64,000 nt of DNA from NCBI GenBank assembly GCA_963931865.1, contig OZ007511.1, positions 3,186,198 to 3,250,197 of the forward strand, written 5' to 3'. Of this stretch, positions 23,101-31,768 are shown one piece after another; positions within the stretch are counted from its first letter, which is position 1; every line of letters begins with the position of its first letter. The stretch comes from Axinella damicornis. Taxonomy: Eukaryota > Porifera > Demospongiae > Axinellida > Axinellidae. The notes under the pieces are model-generated. The model saw only the letters and a program-made list of their open reading frames with translations. It made no database searches and was not told the origin of the DNA. Both the position numbers and the translations under genes were made by a program.

Positions 23101-26100
23101 CCTAGTGGCTATGGTACCCTCAGTGACTTCCGTCTGGGCCCATTCAGTAATGCCGTGCGACAATTCTCCTTTAATGTGTCTATCATGAATGACACCATCC
23201 CAGAAGAGGATGAAGACTTCACTGCCAGCTTGACACTGGCACCTGCTGACCGAGCTAGGCTTGGTAATCGTGTGACAGTGCAACCAGACGTAGCAACTGT
23301 TGCAATCCAGGATGATGATGGTATAATAGCTATGTCCTGAGATTGCTCATGATATCATGGTACCTGGTGAACGATAACTTACGCGTAATTTTATTTTAAC
23401 ATTGTTCATATTGCAGTGATCACGGTGGGTTATGTTGTGACAGATGTGTCTGTCCCAGAGAGAGCTGGAGTGGCCCAACTGACCGCTGCTGTCTCAGCAC
23501 CTAATGCATCGACTACTATTGAAGCTTCCTTTTTCTTACTCATAAACACTGTTGATGGAACAGCAACAGCTGCAGGTTTGTCGTGTGTCTTGGGTATTGA
23601 TGTACACACTTCTCTGATACTGCGTCAGTTATACGTAAACATTGAAATTGTGAGTATACATTTACACCCACTCACCTTGCTCAACACACACATGCAATCA
23701 CCGTCTATCCATAGCTCCTGGTGACTACGGTGCTCTCATGGACTTCCGTCTGGGCCCATTCAATAATAGCGTGCGCCAACTCTCATTTAATGTGCCTATC
23801 GTGAATGACATGATCCCAGAGAGGAATGAAGACTTCACTGCCAGCTTGACACTGTCACCCGCTGACCGCGCTAGGCTTGGTAATCGTGTGACAGTGCAAC
23901 CTGACGTAGCAACTGTCACAATCCTGGATGATGATGGTACAATAACTATATAGATAATGTAAATCAAATTCAAGTTAAAGTCATGTGCTTGCTGTTAGGT
24001 ATACTTGAGGTGTGGAAGACCTGGGAACGAGACTAGCATTGATGTTCATGTTGCTAAGCACAGATACATTCCAATACTCTTGCAGCTGTTGTAGTGGAGT
24101 TTGATCCCACCACGTACTCTGTCACTGAGTCAGATGGTGCTATTGTGATGTTCCGGATTGTGAAACGTACCATGTCCACACAGCCTGTCTCCATGCTCTT
24201 CAGCACTTCACCCGACACTGCCACAGGTAACAGATCTTGCAGTTGACACGGTTCAGTTGTGATGTTGCATTACACCTGAGTTTAATGATTACTCAGATCC
24301 TGTGGACTTCACTGGACAAACCAATACTACCGTGACTTTTGCACCTGGTGAAACTGAGCAGAGTGTCAGTGTGTCCGTGGTGAATGATAATACACTTGAA
24401 AGCACTGAGACATTCACTGCTATGTTGACTGCCGCCCCTGGGAGTATGGTTATGATTGGAGCTGGGGGTACTGCCACTGCCACCATCACTGATGATGACA
24501 GTAAGTCTAGTTTCATTTCAGTTAACTAGTTAACCAACCACAGCATACAATGGTAAGCGAATGGGGCCATTCCATCCATCAATTTTTGTACGGAGGTGGT
24601 TATATGGTATAATAAAGAGGGAGGATGTTTAGGGATAGCAGAATGCCAAAACGTAGTGAAACAAAGTAAATGTAGGGATGATAGCTTAAAACAGTTAAGC
24701 AACCTCGAGCTCCAACAGGAAATTTTGTGTAGCTAATGATATATACCATAGGTGGTCAAGGTTTGCATCACCAAAGTATTTCCCAGGTAATGTACAAAAG
24801 AAAGTATGTTTCAGAATAGTGTGATGCAAAATTTGAAAGTGTTGCAAGAGCACATGAGCGAGTGAGCGAGCGCTATGGCTTCTAGGATTACCAGTACAGT
24901 CTTCTTTAATGTACAAAAGGACCTCTGCTGACTTGTTGGACTTCAAGTGTGGAGCCACATAATAAATGAGTACCGTGAAGACCTAGTAGAGTCGTTTGAT
25001 TTTACAAGCAGCGACAGAGAGCACTCGAGCTACCACCATCCCCACTATGCCAGATGCCATTGCCATGTTCCTGCAGCTTCTGCTTACACTTTTTACATCC
25101 ATAACGGCACCAAATGTAAGCCAGCTACAGATACTTTCGTGGATCGTGGAACGCACGCAACATTGGAATGGGTGCAGGGTAAATAATTTTTGACACAAAA
25201 TTAGTTTGGTAGCTATCATCAATATTGATGGTGACACAAATTTAGAGCTTGAGCGCCTATGATAGGGAGTTTGCACACTTACGGTATCATCCCTACCAGT
25301 TTGCTATCCCTACATCTTTCATTCTTCTTGTGGCAGACACACATTTACAAAACTATCTTTGAGAGCTATAGTAATGTCCTTCCACTCCCTGAACAGTGCT
25401 CACTATGTCAAACAGCCAGCATCATCCACTCCTAGTATATTTGTACACATGTCGTGGTGGCATCACATTCTTTATGTCAGATACTGTGCAAGTGAACTAT
25501 TGTTTGTAGCTGATGGTAAACTCTATTTCCCTATACTAGTCATGACACCTCCTCCTGAAAGCAACAGTGTTGGAGCTATTGCTGGTGCAGTTGCAGCAGT
25601 GGGCAGTGTCACTATCATCTCCTTCAGTATCATCATCATAGCAATTATTGTAACAAGGAGTCTTCGAGCCTGGTTCAACTTGCATAAGGAAGAGAGGTAA
25701 GGGAAACACACCTTTTTACCAGTCCCACTTACGTATAGACATTCAATTCATTTCCTCCATGAATAATTTTCCTCCACAAATATCTGCAAAGCGATCTTCA
25801 AAGCTTCGCAGTTACCCCTAGAGAGATGTGGTCGGTACTTGGCAGTCAATACATTACATGTACCAGCGACCGTGACGGCTTCGTCCCAGTTGTCAGTAGA
25901 TGCATCCACTCGCGGTGCAGTACTTTGGCTGGCATGCCATCGATCATGAACCAAACAACATTGGCAGCATGGGTACAAGGCTTATACTGCCCAAAACAAT
26001 AAACAACACCCTCCAATAAACACCGCCCTCAAATAGTATCCACACTAAACGCCACAGCATCTATTTGTGGAAATACGGTACATCTTAGTGCCATACAACA

Positions 26101-26248
26101 CCTGATCAGACCATAATATAAGTTGCAAAATTTGCTTCCAATGATAACCTAGACATTCATCACCTCTTCATTCTGATTGCTGGGCCTGAGCTGCATGACA
26201 TGCGATGCTTGCTTGTTATAGCTGCCATGATGTCTATGAAGATTTTAA

Positions 26249-26339
<91 letters not shown>

Positions 26340-27172
26340 GAAGTGGGATATTCGTGGGGCGGAACTAGACTAGTGACGCACGACCTTCGTACTTCAATTT
26401 ACTGAACCTCGAACTCCGTGGAGAACGTTCGAGAACATTGGGCATGGGCTGGAATATCTTCCAGAACAGCTGGCGGATGCAATCGGGGAGCAGCAGTCGA
26501 AGTGGATGCAATTGGGGAGCTGCAGTTGAAGCGGACACAATTGGGGAGCGGCAGTCAAAGTGGATGCAATCGGGTAGCAGTTGAAATGGATGCAATCGAG
26601 AGCAGCAGCTGAAGCGGATGCAAGTGGTGAGCAGCAGCTGAAGCGGACGCAAATGGGGAGCAGCAGTTGAAGCAGATCGATGCAATCAAGCAGCTGAAGC
26701 GGACGCAATCAGGGAGCAGCAGCTTTGCACAGAGAGCTCACGTAGGCAAGCGAGGGGAAGTTGCTGAGCGAGCGACGCTAGCAAAGCTAGCTACTTGTAA
26801 TATATGCATTGAGGACCACCTACATGTAAAGTAACAATGTCATCCTATTGAGGTAGATTTTGTGGCCTCATTGCCTAATCACAAATTCATATAATCCAGA
26901 TGCTGTGAGATTGAAGGCTACACACAACACGTAACGACTGTCTTTTAACTTTCAGCCAAGGGGCAGCTGCCAGTACTGCATATGTAGGAGCCTCTGAGGT
27001 CAAGTTTAAAGAGGAAATCTCAATGGCAGAATGTACGGCATACGGAACACAACAAACCAGAGGAGATTACTCAGTGAGTTGCACTTTTCTTGGAGGAGTG
27101 ATTGAGGGACAGCAGGGAACGGAGGGTGAAAATGAAAGCTATGAAGAGATTTATGAACCCATACCAAATTAG
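9625..27172 (+). CDS. Large Calx-beta type I membrane protein (gene 2), 22-exon model
   Basis: Exons: 9625-9805, 10261-10419, 10685-10918, 11664-11882, 12223-12426, 13214-13639, 14797-14952, 15013-15276, 17336-17488, 17862-18086, 20578-20736, 21274-21489, 22059-22202, 22458-22661, 22799-22951, 23099-23320, 23417-23575, 23715-23936, 24086-24226, 24297-24500, 25540-25696, 26956-27172. They sum to 4419 bp, exactly 1473 codons with stop. Order of parts: signal peptide, Cys-rich module, ten Calx-beta domains, Pro-rich stalk, membrane helix, tyrosine tail. All junctions are phase 1 except helix to tail (phase 2), the same exception as in the smaller paralogue ending at 5114. Five of the domains (17336-23936) are recent tandem copies of each other. 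A cell-surface adhesion or recognition role is inferred from architecture only. Confidence 0.75.
10261..15276 (+). CDS. Four divergent N-terminal Calx-beta domains of gene 2
   Basis: Domain 1 is 10261-10419 plus 10685-10918, domain 2 is 11664-11882 plus 12223-12426, domain 3 is the single exon 13214-13639, and domain 4 is 14797-14952 plus 15013-15276. Signatures include DEINEAEEEFVVVL, EDLIPENTDIFQL and EDDVPEGVEELYITL, ending in DDD or DND. Domain 3 (142 codons) is unsplit, unlike every other Calx-beta domain here. These domains are longer and more diverged than the downstream ones, with extra loop residues and Cys in domain 3 (NCDDDP, DCFPD). Confidence 0.8.
11080..11635. repeat. Local duplication with two G-runs upstream of a Calx-beta exon
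   Basis: About 10970-11190 and 11480-11680 are imperfect direct copies (shared GGAAGGAGGGCAAG, GAGTTTCTTTTGT, CAGTTTTGAGC). Each has a run of about 30 G (11089-11120 and 11581-11613). The second copy provides the acceptor for the real exon at 11664; the first keeps the acceptor at about 11170 but the exon after it has a stop. Confidence 0.7.
12427..13213 (+). other. Intron, nothing recognised
   Basis: 787 bp between Calx-beta exons. No open frame, terminal inverted repeat or tandem repeat stands out. Confidence 0.5.
13640..14796 (+). other. Intron carrying a MITE
   Basis: Contains the TA-flanked inverted-repeat element 14344-14645. A short minus-strand frame (14181-13975) has no recognisable homology and I do not call it. 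Otherwise nothing seen. Confidence 0.5.
14344..14645. mobile_element. TA-flanked MITE, CCGTAG family
   Basis: The ends are inverted repeats: CCGTAGAGACTGGTTATTAG on the left and its near reverse complement (CTAATAACC-type, CCGGTCTCTATGG) on the right. TA lies at 14342-14343 and 14646-14647, as in Tc1/mariner-type insertions. Shares ends and internal TTATTAGGCGCAT with the element at 31278-31556. No transposase. Confidence 0.75.
16033..16660. mobile_element. Non-autonomous element with about 60-bp terminal inverted repeats
   Basis: The left end (CATACCCAGGCCTGAGG, then AAGGCCTGGTATACACTGTT, then CGCATGC) is matched in reverse complement by 16590-16660. Each end itself holds two copies of an AGGCCT palindrome. 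The interior has no long transposase frame. Target duplication not clear. Confidence 0.75.
17110..17191 (+). pseudogene. Truncated Calx-beta second-half exon
   Basis: The reading SADRISLGTRVTVDPDLATV matches the end of the exon 17862-18086 but lacks the first two thirds and ends in TGA in place of the DDD motif. The sequence that follows (AAAGTTCTGATGCCATGTG) recurs at 20421, where the exon part is missing altogether. A leftover of the tandem array. Confidence 0.65.
17336..23936 (+). CDS. Five tandem Calx-beta domains of gene 2
   Basis: Pairs: 17336-17488 with 17862-18086, 20578-20736 with 21274-21489, 22059-22202 with 22458-22661, 22799-22951 with 23099-23320, 23417-23575 with 23715-23936. 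First halves share VGYVxTDVTVxESAGVAQLT and end NTNDGTAAG; second halves share FRLGPFSNSVRQLSFNVSI, IPEExEDFTASLTL and DDDG. Introns are also alike (ACACACACTCACAC and CATCTATCCATAG before second halves), showing duplication of whole genomic units. The 22458 exon has lost about seven codons in frame (SPGTHV for APADRARLGTRV). Confidence 0.85.
18087..20577 (+). other. 2.5-kb intron with MITE and unassigned GC-richer insert
   Basis: Holds the MITE 18400-18999. About 19000-20415 is unlike the neighbouring introns and has short frames on both strands (for example 20031-19741 minus) with no recognised domains, so it may be a degenerate insertion. From 20421 the intron again matches 17192-17335. 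Confidence 0.45.
18400..18999. mobile_element. TA-flanked MITE, CCGTATAGCGGG ends
   Basis: Terminal inverted repeats CCGTATAGCGGGTTATTTTC and reverse complement, flanked by TA at 18398-18399 and 19000-19001. Subterminal copies of TTTCCACCCACGAAA occur three times on the left and once on the right. No transposase frame; a 123-codon frame inside is not recognisable. Confidence 0.85.
24086..24500 (+). CDS. Membrane-proximal Calx-beta domain of gene 2
   Basis: Exons 24086-24226 and 24297-24500. The first half reads VVVEFDPTTYSVTES, the second SVSVVNDNTLESTETF and ends TITDDDS. It is nearly identical to 2605-3017, including the 71-bp intron between the halves, and unlike the five domains before it. 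Confidence 0.9.
24501..25539 (+). other. Intron matching 3018-3817
   Basis: Similar along most of its length to the intron of the smaller paralogue, with insertions around 24950-25200. No conserved frame. Confidence 0.55.
25540..25696 (+). CDS. Transmembrane exon of gene 2
   Basis: Stalk MTPPPESNSVGA, a helix of about 28 residues (IAGAVAAVGSVTIISFSIII and on), then the basic stretch TRSLRAWFNLHKEE and a phase-2 donor. The preceding acceptor TACTAG and the helix match the exon at 3818-3995. Confidence 0.85.
26251..26336. repeat. (GT)n microsatellite
   Basis: Uninterrupted dinucleotide run of about 86 bp at the left end of a dispersed repeat. Confidence 0.95.
26337..26725. repeat. Dispersed repeat with internal 26-30 bp VNTR, copy 1
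   Basis: Unique part (ACGGAAGTGGGATATTCGTG to CCAGAACAGC) is followed by about nine imperfect units based on GAAGCGGACGCAATCGGGGA plus GCAGCAGTT. Copy 2 at 28109-28425 has the same order with about six units. Confidence 0.75.
26956..27172 (+). CDS. Cytoplasmic tail exon of gene 2, YEEI motif
   Basis: Phase-2 terminal exon of about 72 residues ending ESYEEIYEPIPN before TAG at 27170-27172. It contains an exact YEEI, the optimal Src-family SH2 docking sequence once phosphorylated, immediately followed by a second tyrosine (YEPI). Relative to 4907-5114 it has three extra codons (TQQ) and mostly synonymous or conservative changes. Confidence 0.85.
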
Positions 27173-27655
27173 ACAGTACATGAGTACATGATTATCTAGT
27201 TGTGTAGCTGTGTGTATTGCCTGATAGTAACCAAGCATGACGTATTGCATGATAGTACGTACTGAACTATTTCCAGCACACACCATGATTAGAACAGTTT
27301 GAAGCAGTTTCTGTATTAATGTTTACCACTACCATAAGAGTATCTCTTGATGACTGAAGCCTCTACAAGGCAACACTGCAATACCTGCTGTAATGTCCAG
27401 CTAGTGGTACGGGTACTCAGAATCCCAATCACAGCTGGAGTCTTGTTTCTCCCCTTCCTTCATGACTGCCTACCAGTTGTGACGTCAAAGGTGATAACAC
27501 AGATAGCACTTACACACCACAGAGTATATTAGCTCCACTGGATATCAGTCATCAGTATATATATAGTACTCTATAGCAGTGTGGGCTGTGTACAGTAAAC
27601 CCCCCAATAATGGACCCTCCAAGATAGGGACACAACATAATTATTTTCCTCTCTA

Positions 27656-27866
27656 CAGTCAAACCTCCGATAGTGGACCCTCCGAGATAGGGACACAATA
27701 TAATAAACCTCTCTACAAAGGACGCTTTTCAAGGTCCCAAATAATTGGTTTGCCTATGGTTCTAATACATTTTGAACCTTCGAGAAGAGGACAACCTCTC
27801 TGCAAAGGACAAAAGACTTGAATTTATATTGTTCCCAAAGTGTCCTTTGTTCGGAGGTTTGACTGT
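27656..27866. mobile_element. Small inverted-repeat element, ACAGTCAAACCTCCGA ends
   Basis: ACAGTCAAACCTCCGA on the left is answered by TCGGAGGTTTGACTGT on the right. Interior has GAGATAGGGACACAAT and CTCTCTACAAAGGAC, also seen degenerate at 5570, 27600, 27900-28040 and 32590. No coding capacity. Confidence 0.7.
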
Positions 27867-28069
27867 ATACACAACGCACCCACTTAGACATTGCATAAAA
27901 TGTGATGGAACCTCTCAATAGAGGACACATTGGGGGCAATAATAATTCCAATGTTTTGTTCTTTGTTGAGAGGTCCTCTTCTCTGAGCTTCAAAATGTAT
28001 AGGAAAACCGATCATTCAGGACCTTGAAAATTGTCCTTTGTAGTGCACACATGCACTAATAATGAGAGC

Positions 28070-28425
28070 TATCAAGATTTTAACTATGTGTTTGTGTGTA
28101 GGTGTGTAACGGAAGTGGGATGTTCATGGGGCGGGACTTGACTAGTGATGCGTGACCTTCGTACTTCAATTTACTGAACCTTGAACTCTGCAAAGAATGT
28201 TCGAGAACATTGGGCATGGGCTGGAATCTTCCAGAACAGCCGGCAGGGAGCAGCAGTCGAAGCGGACGCAATCGGGAGCTGCAGTTGAAACGGACGCAAT
28301 CGGGGAGCAACAATTGAAGTGGACGCAATTGGGAGCTGCAGTTGAAACGGACGCAATCGGGGAGCAGCAATTGAAGTGGACGCAAACGGGGAGCAGCAGC
28401 CAAAGCGGACGCACTGCTGAGCACA
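28070..28425. repeat. Dispersed repeat with internal VNTR, copy 2
   Basis: Starts AAGATTTTAACTATGTGTTTG, matching the left end of copy 1, with a much shorter GT stretch, then the unique part and about six GACGCAATCGGG(A)GC units. Confidence 0.75.
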
Positions 28426-28711
28426 GTCATAGTTTCATCCTCCTCTCATTCCCTCTGCCTACCCACCTTCAGTATGAAGACCAATGTATTATTGTTGTTG
28501 GTGTATGCAGTACATAGAGACTACATACTGCATCCCAAACAAGGTCATGCTAATCACAAACACAGCCACCCACATTTTTTACATGGGAAGACTAGCCACA
28601 CATACACTTCCTCCTATTCATGTGAAGTGGCTGTGAAATATTAAGTGAGCTCTAGCTACAAGTGTACAATATAAATAATTGGAGAGCCTGTCAACTGCTC
28701 ATATCACATCT

Positions 28712-28887
28712 TCAACTCCAGAAGACTCCCAACGTGGATTGTAAGAGGCTACACAGGGAGTGCGCAGCATGCTGAGGGAATGAGGCTAGCACCATGAGTG
28801 CATAAGTGACACCTAGGAATGTGAGAACGGCAGTCCAGGAGAGAAAATTTATGAATAGTATAGACGCAGTGGTACAAGAGGGAGCAG
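28712..28887 (-). pseudogene. Remnant of a second IgGFc-type gene (membrane exon only)
   Basis: From the acceptor CCTCCAG before 28887 the frame reads AAPSCTTASILFINFLSW and on through a hydrophobic segment to a stop at 28712. It aligns with 6138-5879. The neighbouring sequence follows the intact copy only to about 29018; the IgGFc domain exon is absent and its place is taken by inverted-repeat DNA. Confidence 0.5.
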
Positions 28888-29289
28888 CTGGAGGGAGTCT
28901 ACCCAAATTAAGCTAACCATACATGGAAGAAATACAGATGGGCTTCACAAGATCAGTACATGTTATTGTACATCCGTTAGGAACGAGCATAGCAGTAAGT
29001 CTGGGGACAAGGGATAATGGATTGCATGAGTAGCAGGTCGCCATGCTGAGTTGTGAGTGAAATTTAATGCATGAGACTCAATAAGAATGTGCGAGGGTTG
29101 AGAGCTCCGCACATGCATGCTACATGGAGTCGGTAAAACGCGGAATACGGAATAACGGAATAACGGAATAACTTTTATTGACCGGAAATGAAATTTAGAA
29201 AATATGCTTTGTTCTTTGGTGACACGGCACGTGTACTATCATGTATGCATGATCGGAGCTGCGCTGCGAGATCGAACCACTGCTAGCTG

Positions 29290-29664
29290 TATCTGGACTT
29301 ACAGAGGAGCTGCGAATACCGGGTAAGCCGTGAGATGGTGACTGCACTAAATAAGCGACCTCCTAAAGCTCTCACTACCCATGGGCTGACGACGCAGTGA
29401 CGAGATTATTCATCTTGGCAGTAATTTGCTTCCACAGCATGTGAGCCGATGTCGCGTGGACAGACAAAGATCCTTCGATCTATATTGAAAGCCTGGCTTT
29501 CCAGGATGGCAGAGTCAAACCTTTGTAGCGTTGCACAAACTTTGCTGAGCCTGCTCAGGCACTACACTTCTCAAACCTCAACTTTTATAGGGCAACCATC
29601 TCGGCGTCTTCCACACGGCTTACCCGGTATTCGCAGCTCCTCTGTAAGTCCAGATATAGTCTAA
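29290..29664. mobile_element. Inverted-repeat element
   Basis: TATCTGGACTTACAGAGGAG and onward to GGGTAAGCCGTG on the left is matched by the reverse complement (CACGGCTTACCCGGTATTCG and onward) on the right over about 48 bp. Possible foldback transposon; no transposase. Confidence 0.7.
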
Positions 29665-29777
29665 CAAGCTAGCCCTTCGCTTTCTCCAGTGCGCGATCGC
29701 TTTCAGTATGCGGTCACGTGAGTCGATCCGTGCTGGGGAAAATTGGAGGGGCTAGCGCGCTAGACTAGTCCAGATAC

Positions 29778-29852
29778 AGCTACATGGCCGGCGCACACGG
29801 TAGGGCAGGTAGGGCAATGCCATTGCCCTACCGTGTGCGCCGGCCATGTAGC
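29778..29852. repeat. Palindrome 1
   Basis: AGCTACATGGCCGGCGCACA with the following TAGGGC stretch is repeated in reverse complement after a very short centre. Stem over 30 bp. Confidence 0.85.
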
Positions 29853-29899
29853 TGGAAAAAGTGGTAGGGCCATTGCCAATGGCCCTACCACTTTTTCCA
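29853..29899. repeat. Palindrome 2
   Basis: GGAAAAAGTGGTAGGGCCAT and its reverse complement meet with almost no spacer. Directly abuts palindrome 1 and shares the GTAGGGC core. Confidence 0.85.
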
Positions 29900-29939
29900 G
29901 GATCCTTATATCACTACTTCGATCACACCCTCTGCCCTA

Positions 29940-29952
29940 CAGGGGCGGATCT

Positions 29953-29991
<39 letters not shown>

Positions 29992-30433
29992 CTGGGGCCG
30001 GTGCCCCCCCCCCCCCTTTTGCTTCTTCACCGCTTTATTTTCCTCCTTACTAACTTGCTGCCGCTGCGTTGCAACTCCTGCAATACCGTGCGTTGCCTGA
30101 AACCGAACGGCTTGGGAACGAGACCACGATCTAGTATACCCCTCCGTGTACGTACGTATTACGTTCGTGAGCGAAATTTGAGCAAGGCAGAAGCTCATGG
30201 CGGCCCTGGGACCTGCAATTCTCGTACATCTGGAACTTGCAGTGCAAAGCGCGAAGGTGCCACGAGAGCCCATCCTGAGAAGTGAAAAATGAAGGCGAAA
30301 AAATTTTTCCGCGCTTCGCGCGGACTGATCGGCGCTACGCGCCTCTATGCACTGCCTCCGGCAGCGTTTAATATATAGTGCCCCCCCCCCCCCCCCCCCC
30401 CCCCCCCTTTCATAAATCCTGTATCCGCCCCTA
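29940..30433. mobile_element. Element bounded by G-run and C-run inverted ends
   Basis: Left TAC AGGGGCGGATCTGGGGG (run of about 37 G) and right, in reverse complement, TAGGGGCGGATACAGG then a run of about 25 C. The interior (30017-30380) is not recognisable as transposase. Confidence 0.6.
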
Positions 30434-30690
30434 CCCCACCACCTCTAAAGGGAGTGCTCCGGCCCTGAGCTAGCAGTGGCTCGATCTCGCAGCGCTGCTC
30501 CCTCGAGCTGCTTGCGTTTCTAAGTTCCGAGCTGCGTGCGTTTCTAAGATCACTACTGTGGAAATTACCATACAGTCCATGTGCAGTCTTAAGAGAGAAA
30601 CGGAGTTTAACGGAGGGCGTTTCGGTTGTTTTACGGCCGGGACGTCACTTGCAAGCGCTCTATTTCAGATTAAGGTGAAGTGGCAGTGAT

Positions 30691-30910
30691 TTTCCTGATG
30701 GACGGTTGTGTGGCTGGTGGTTCTTACTGCGATCATTCAAGCTGGTAAGGATTATGCATGCAATTCAGACAGCTACATATAATTATAGTTGGCCATTTGC
30801 ATGCATATGATTATTGAGTACCCATACAACTGATAATACCCATGCATGCTATTGGAGAATCACCTGTAAGCACTGCCCAGGAGTGCTGTCTTTGAAAAGG
30901 GATATCGATA
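30691..30910 (+). pseudogene. Degenerate copy of the 7660-7850 signal-peptide region
   Basis: TTTCCTGATGGACGGTTGTG and GTGGTTCTTACTGCGATCAT match 7657-7728 apart from a deletion of about 17 bp that destroys both the plus- and minus-strand signal-peptide frames. The stretch after it matches the Cys-exon relic at 7790 and runs into the gap. Confidence 0.7.
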
Positions 30911-31110
30911 NNNNNNNNNNNNNNNNNNNNNNNNNNNNNNNNNNNNNNNNNNNNNNNNNNNNNNNNNNNNNNNNNNNNNNNNNNNNNNNNNNNNNNNNNN
31001 NNNNNNNNNNNNNNNNNNNNNNNNNNNNNNNNNNNNNNNNNNNNNNNNNNNNNNNNNNNNNNNNNNNNNNNNNNNNNNNNNNNNNNNNNNNNNNNNNNNN
31101 NNNNNNNNNN
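30911..31110. other. Assembly gap (200 N)
   Basis: Exactly 200 undetermined bases, probably a gap of unknown true size. It lies where the 5' exons of the large AF-like gene would be expected. Confidence 0.98.
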
Positions 31111-31768
31111 TGATTAGATTCGTAGGGGATAATTATATTGTGGTTTTGAGCAACTGCTTTTCGACTTTCGGAATCTGCTGTAATGAGTATACTGATTATA
31201 CTGTCATAGCCAAGCAGAACAGTTGGTATCAGTATAGATCAATCAACCAATATAGTTACATTCATCAATCAGTATTACCGTAGTCGCGCGTTATTAGACG
31301 CATCTCACTTATAGGTGCATATTCGCCGTTAGGCACAGGTTCAACTCTCATCCCAGGTAAGCGCTGCAGTCTCTTCCAGAAACTCTGCCATTTTCGCTCC
31401 TTCGGAGTGGAAAACAGCTATATTCGAATTGAAGCGTGCTTCCTATTCGAGGAATGTCATTATTTTTATATGTGTTATAGGCGCATCTCGCTTATAGGCG
31501 CATATTTCCTTCCTGTGGAGTTATAGGCACATGCGCCTAATAACGCGCAACTACGGTATTGCAGTACCATAATGATGCAATATCAACCAATGGCATTATC
31601 CAGCTTACCAATCCAGCAGATCAACCAGATTATCACAGTACTGCCTACCATTGAAGTCTCATAGTGGCGGTAACTGTGTACTAACAACTGGCAATTTAAA
31701 TATTGCTCTCTTATTGCATGACCAGACTATGGCCAAAGAGCTTCCGTCGTTGTCCCCTTCTCTTGCAG
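31111..31768 (+). other. Sequence upstream of the first visible AF-like exon
   Basis: Carries the MITE 31278-31556. An ATG-led frame runs from 31651 into the first Calx-beta exon, but it has no signal peptide, so I regard it as intron read-through. Confidence 0.5.
31278..31556. mobile_element. TA-flanked MITE, CCGTAG family (second copy)
   Basis: Ends CCGTAGTCGCGCGTTATTAG and near reverse complement, flanked by TA at 31276-31277 and 31557-31558. Interior repeats of CTCGCTTATAGGCGCATAT. Same family as 14344-14645. Confidence 0.85.

Larger units (their letters stand above)
25697..26955 (+). other. Intron with inverted segment, (GT)n and a VNTR-bearing repeat
   Basis: About 25745-26040 is the reverse-oriented counterpart of 4190-4440. 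A (GT)n tract runs 26251-26336. The segment 26240-26720 is a dispersed repeat also found at 28070-28425. Confidence 0.6.
27173..28711. other. Spacer with repeat elements
   Basis: Counterpart of 5115-5878, expanded by insertions: the element 27656-27866 with a related half copy at 27590-27655, further related sequence to about 28045, and the VNTR repeat copy 28070-28425. No gene seen. Confidence 0.5.
29019..30690. other. Composite of nested inverted repeats, no gene
   Basis: Includes an inverted pair (about 29290-29338 with 29616-29664), two adjacent palindromes (29778-29898) and a G-run/C-run element (29940-30433). GC content looks higher than in the gene regions. Short frames are by-products of the repeats. 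Confidence 0.55.

Noticed and set aside
26394..26708. Frames with repeated CVRFSCCSP or ASTAAPQLHPLQL
   Set aside because: Translations of the VNTR inside a dispersed repeat; the same peptides appear at 28080-28430 with frameshifts.
29833..30285. 150-codon frame with poly-Gly and Pro stretches
   Set aside because: Caused by the G-run and palindromes of the inverted-repeat elements.
31651..31768. ATG-led start for the AF-like gene
   Set aside because: No signal peptide, and a good acceptor (TCTTGCAG) sits at the homologous domain start, so the true 5' exons are probably upstream or in the gap.
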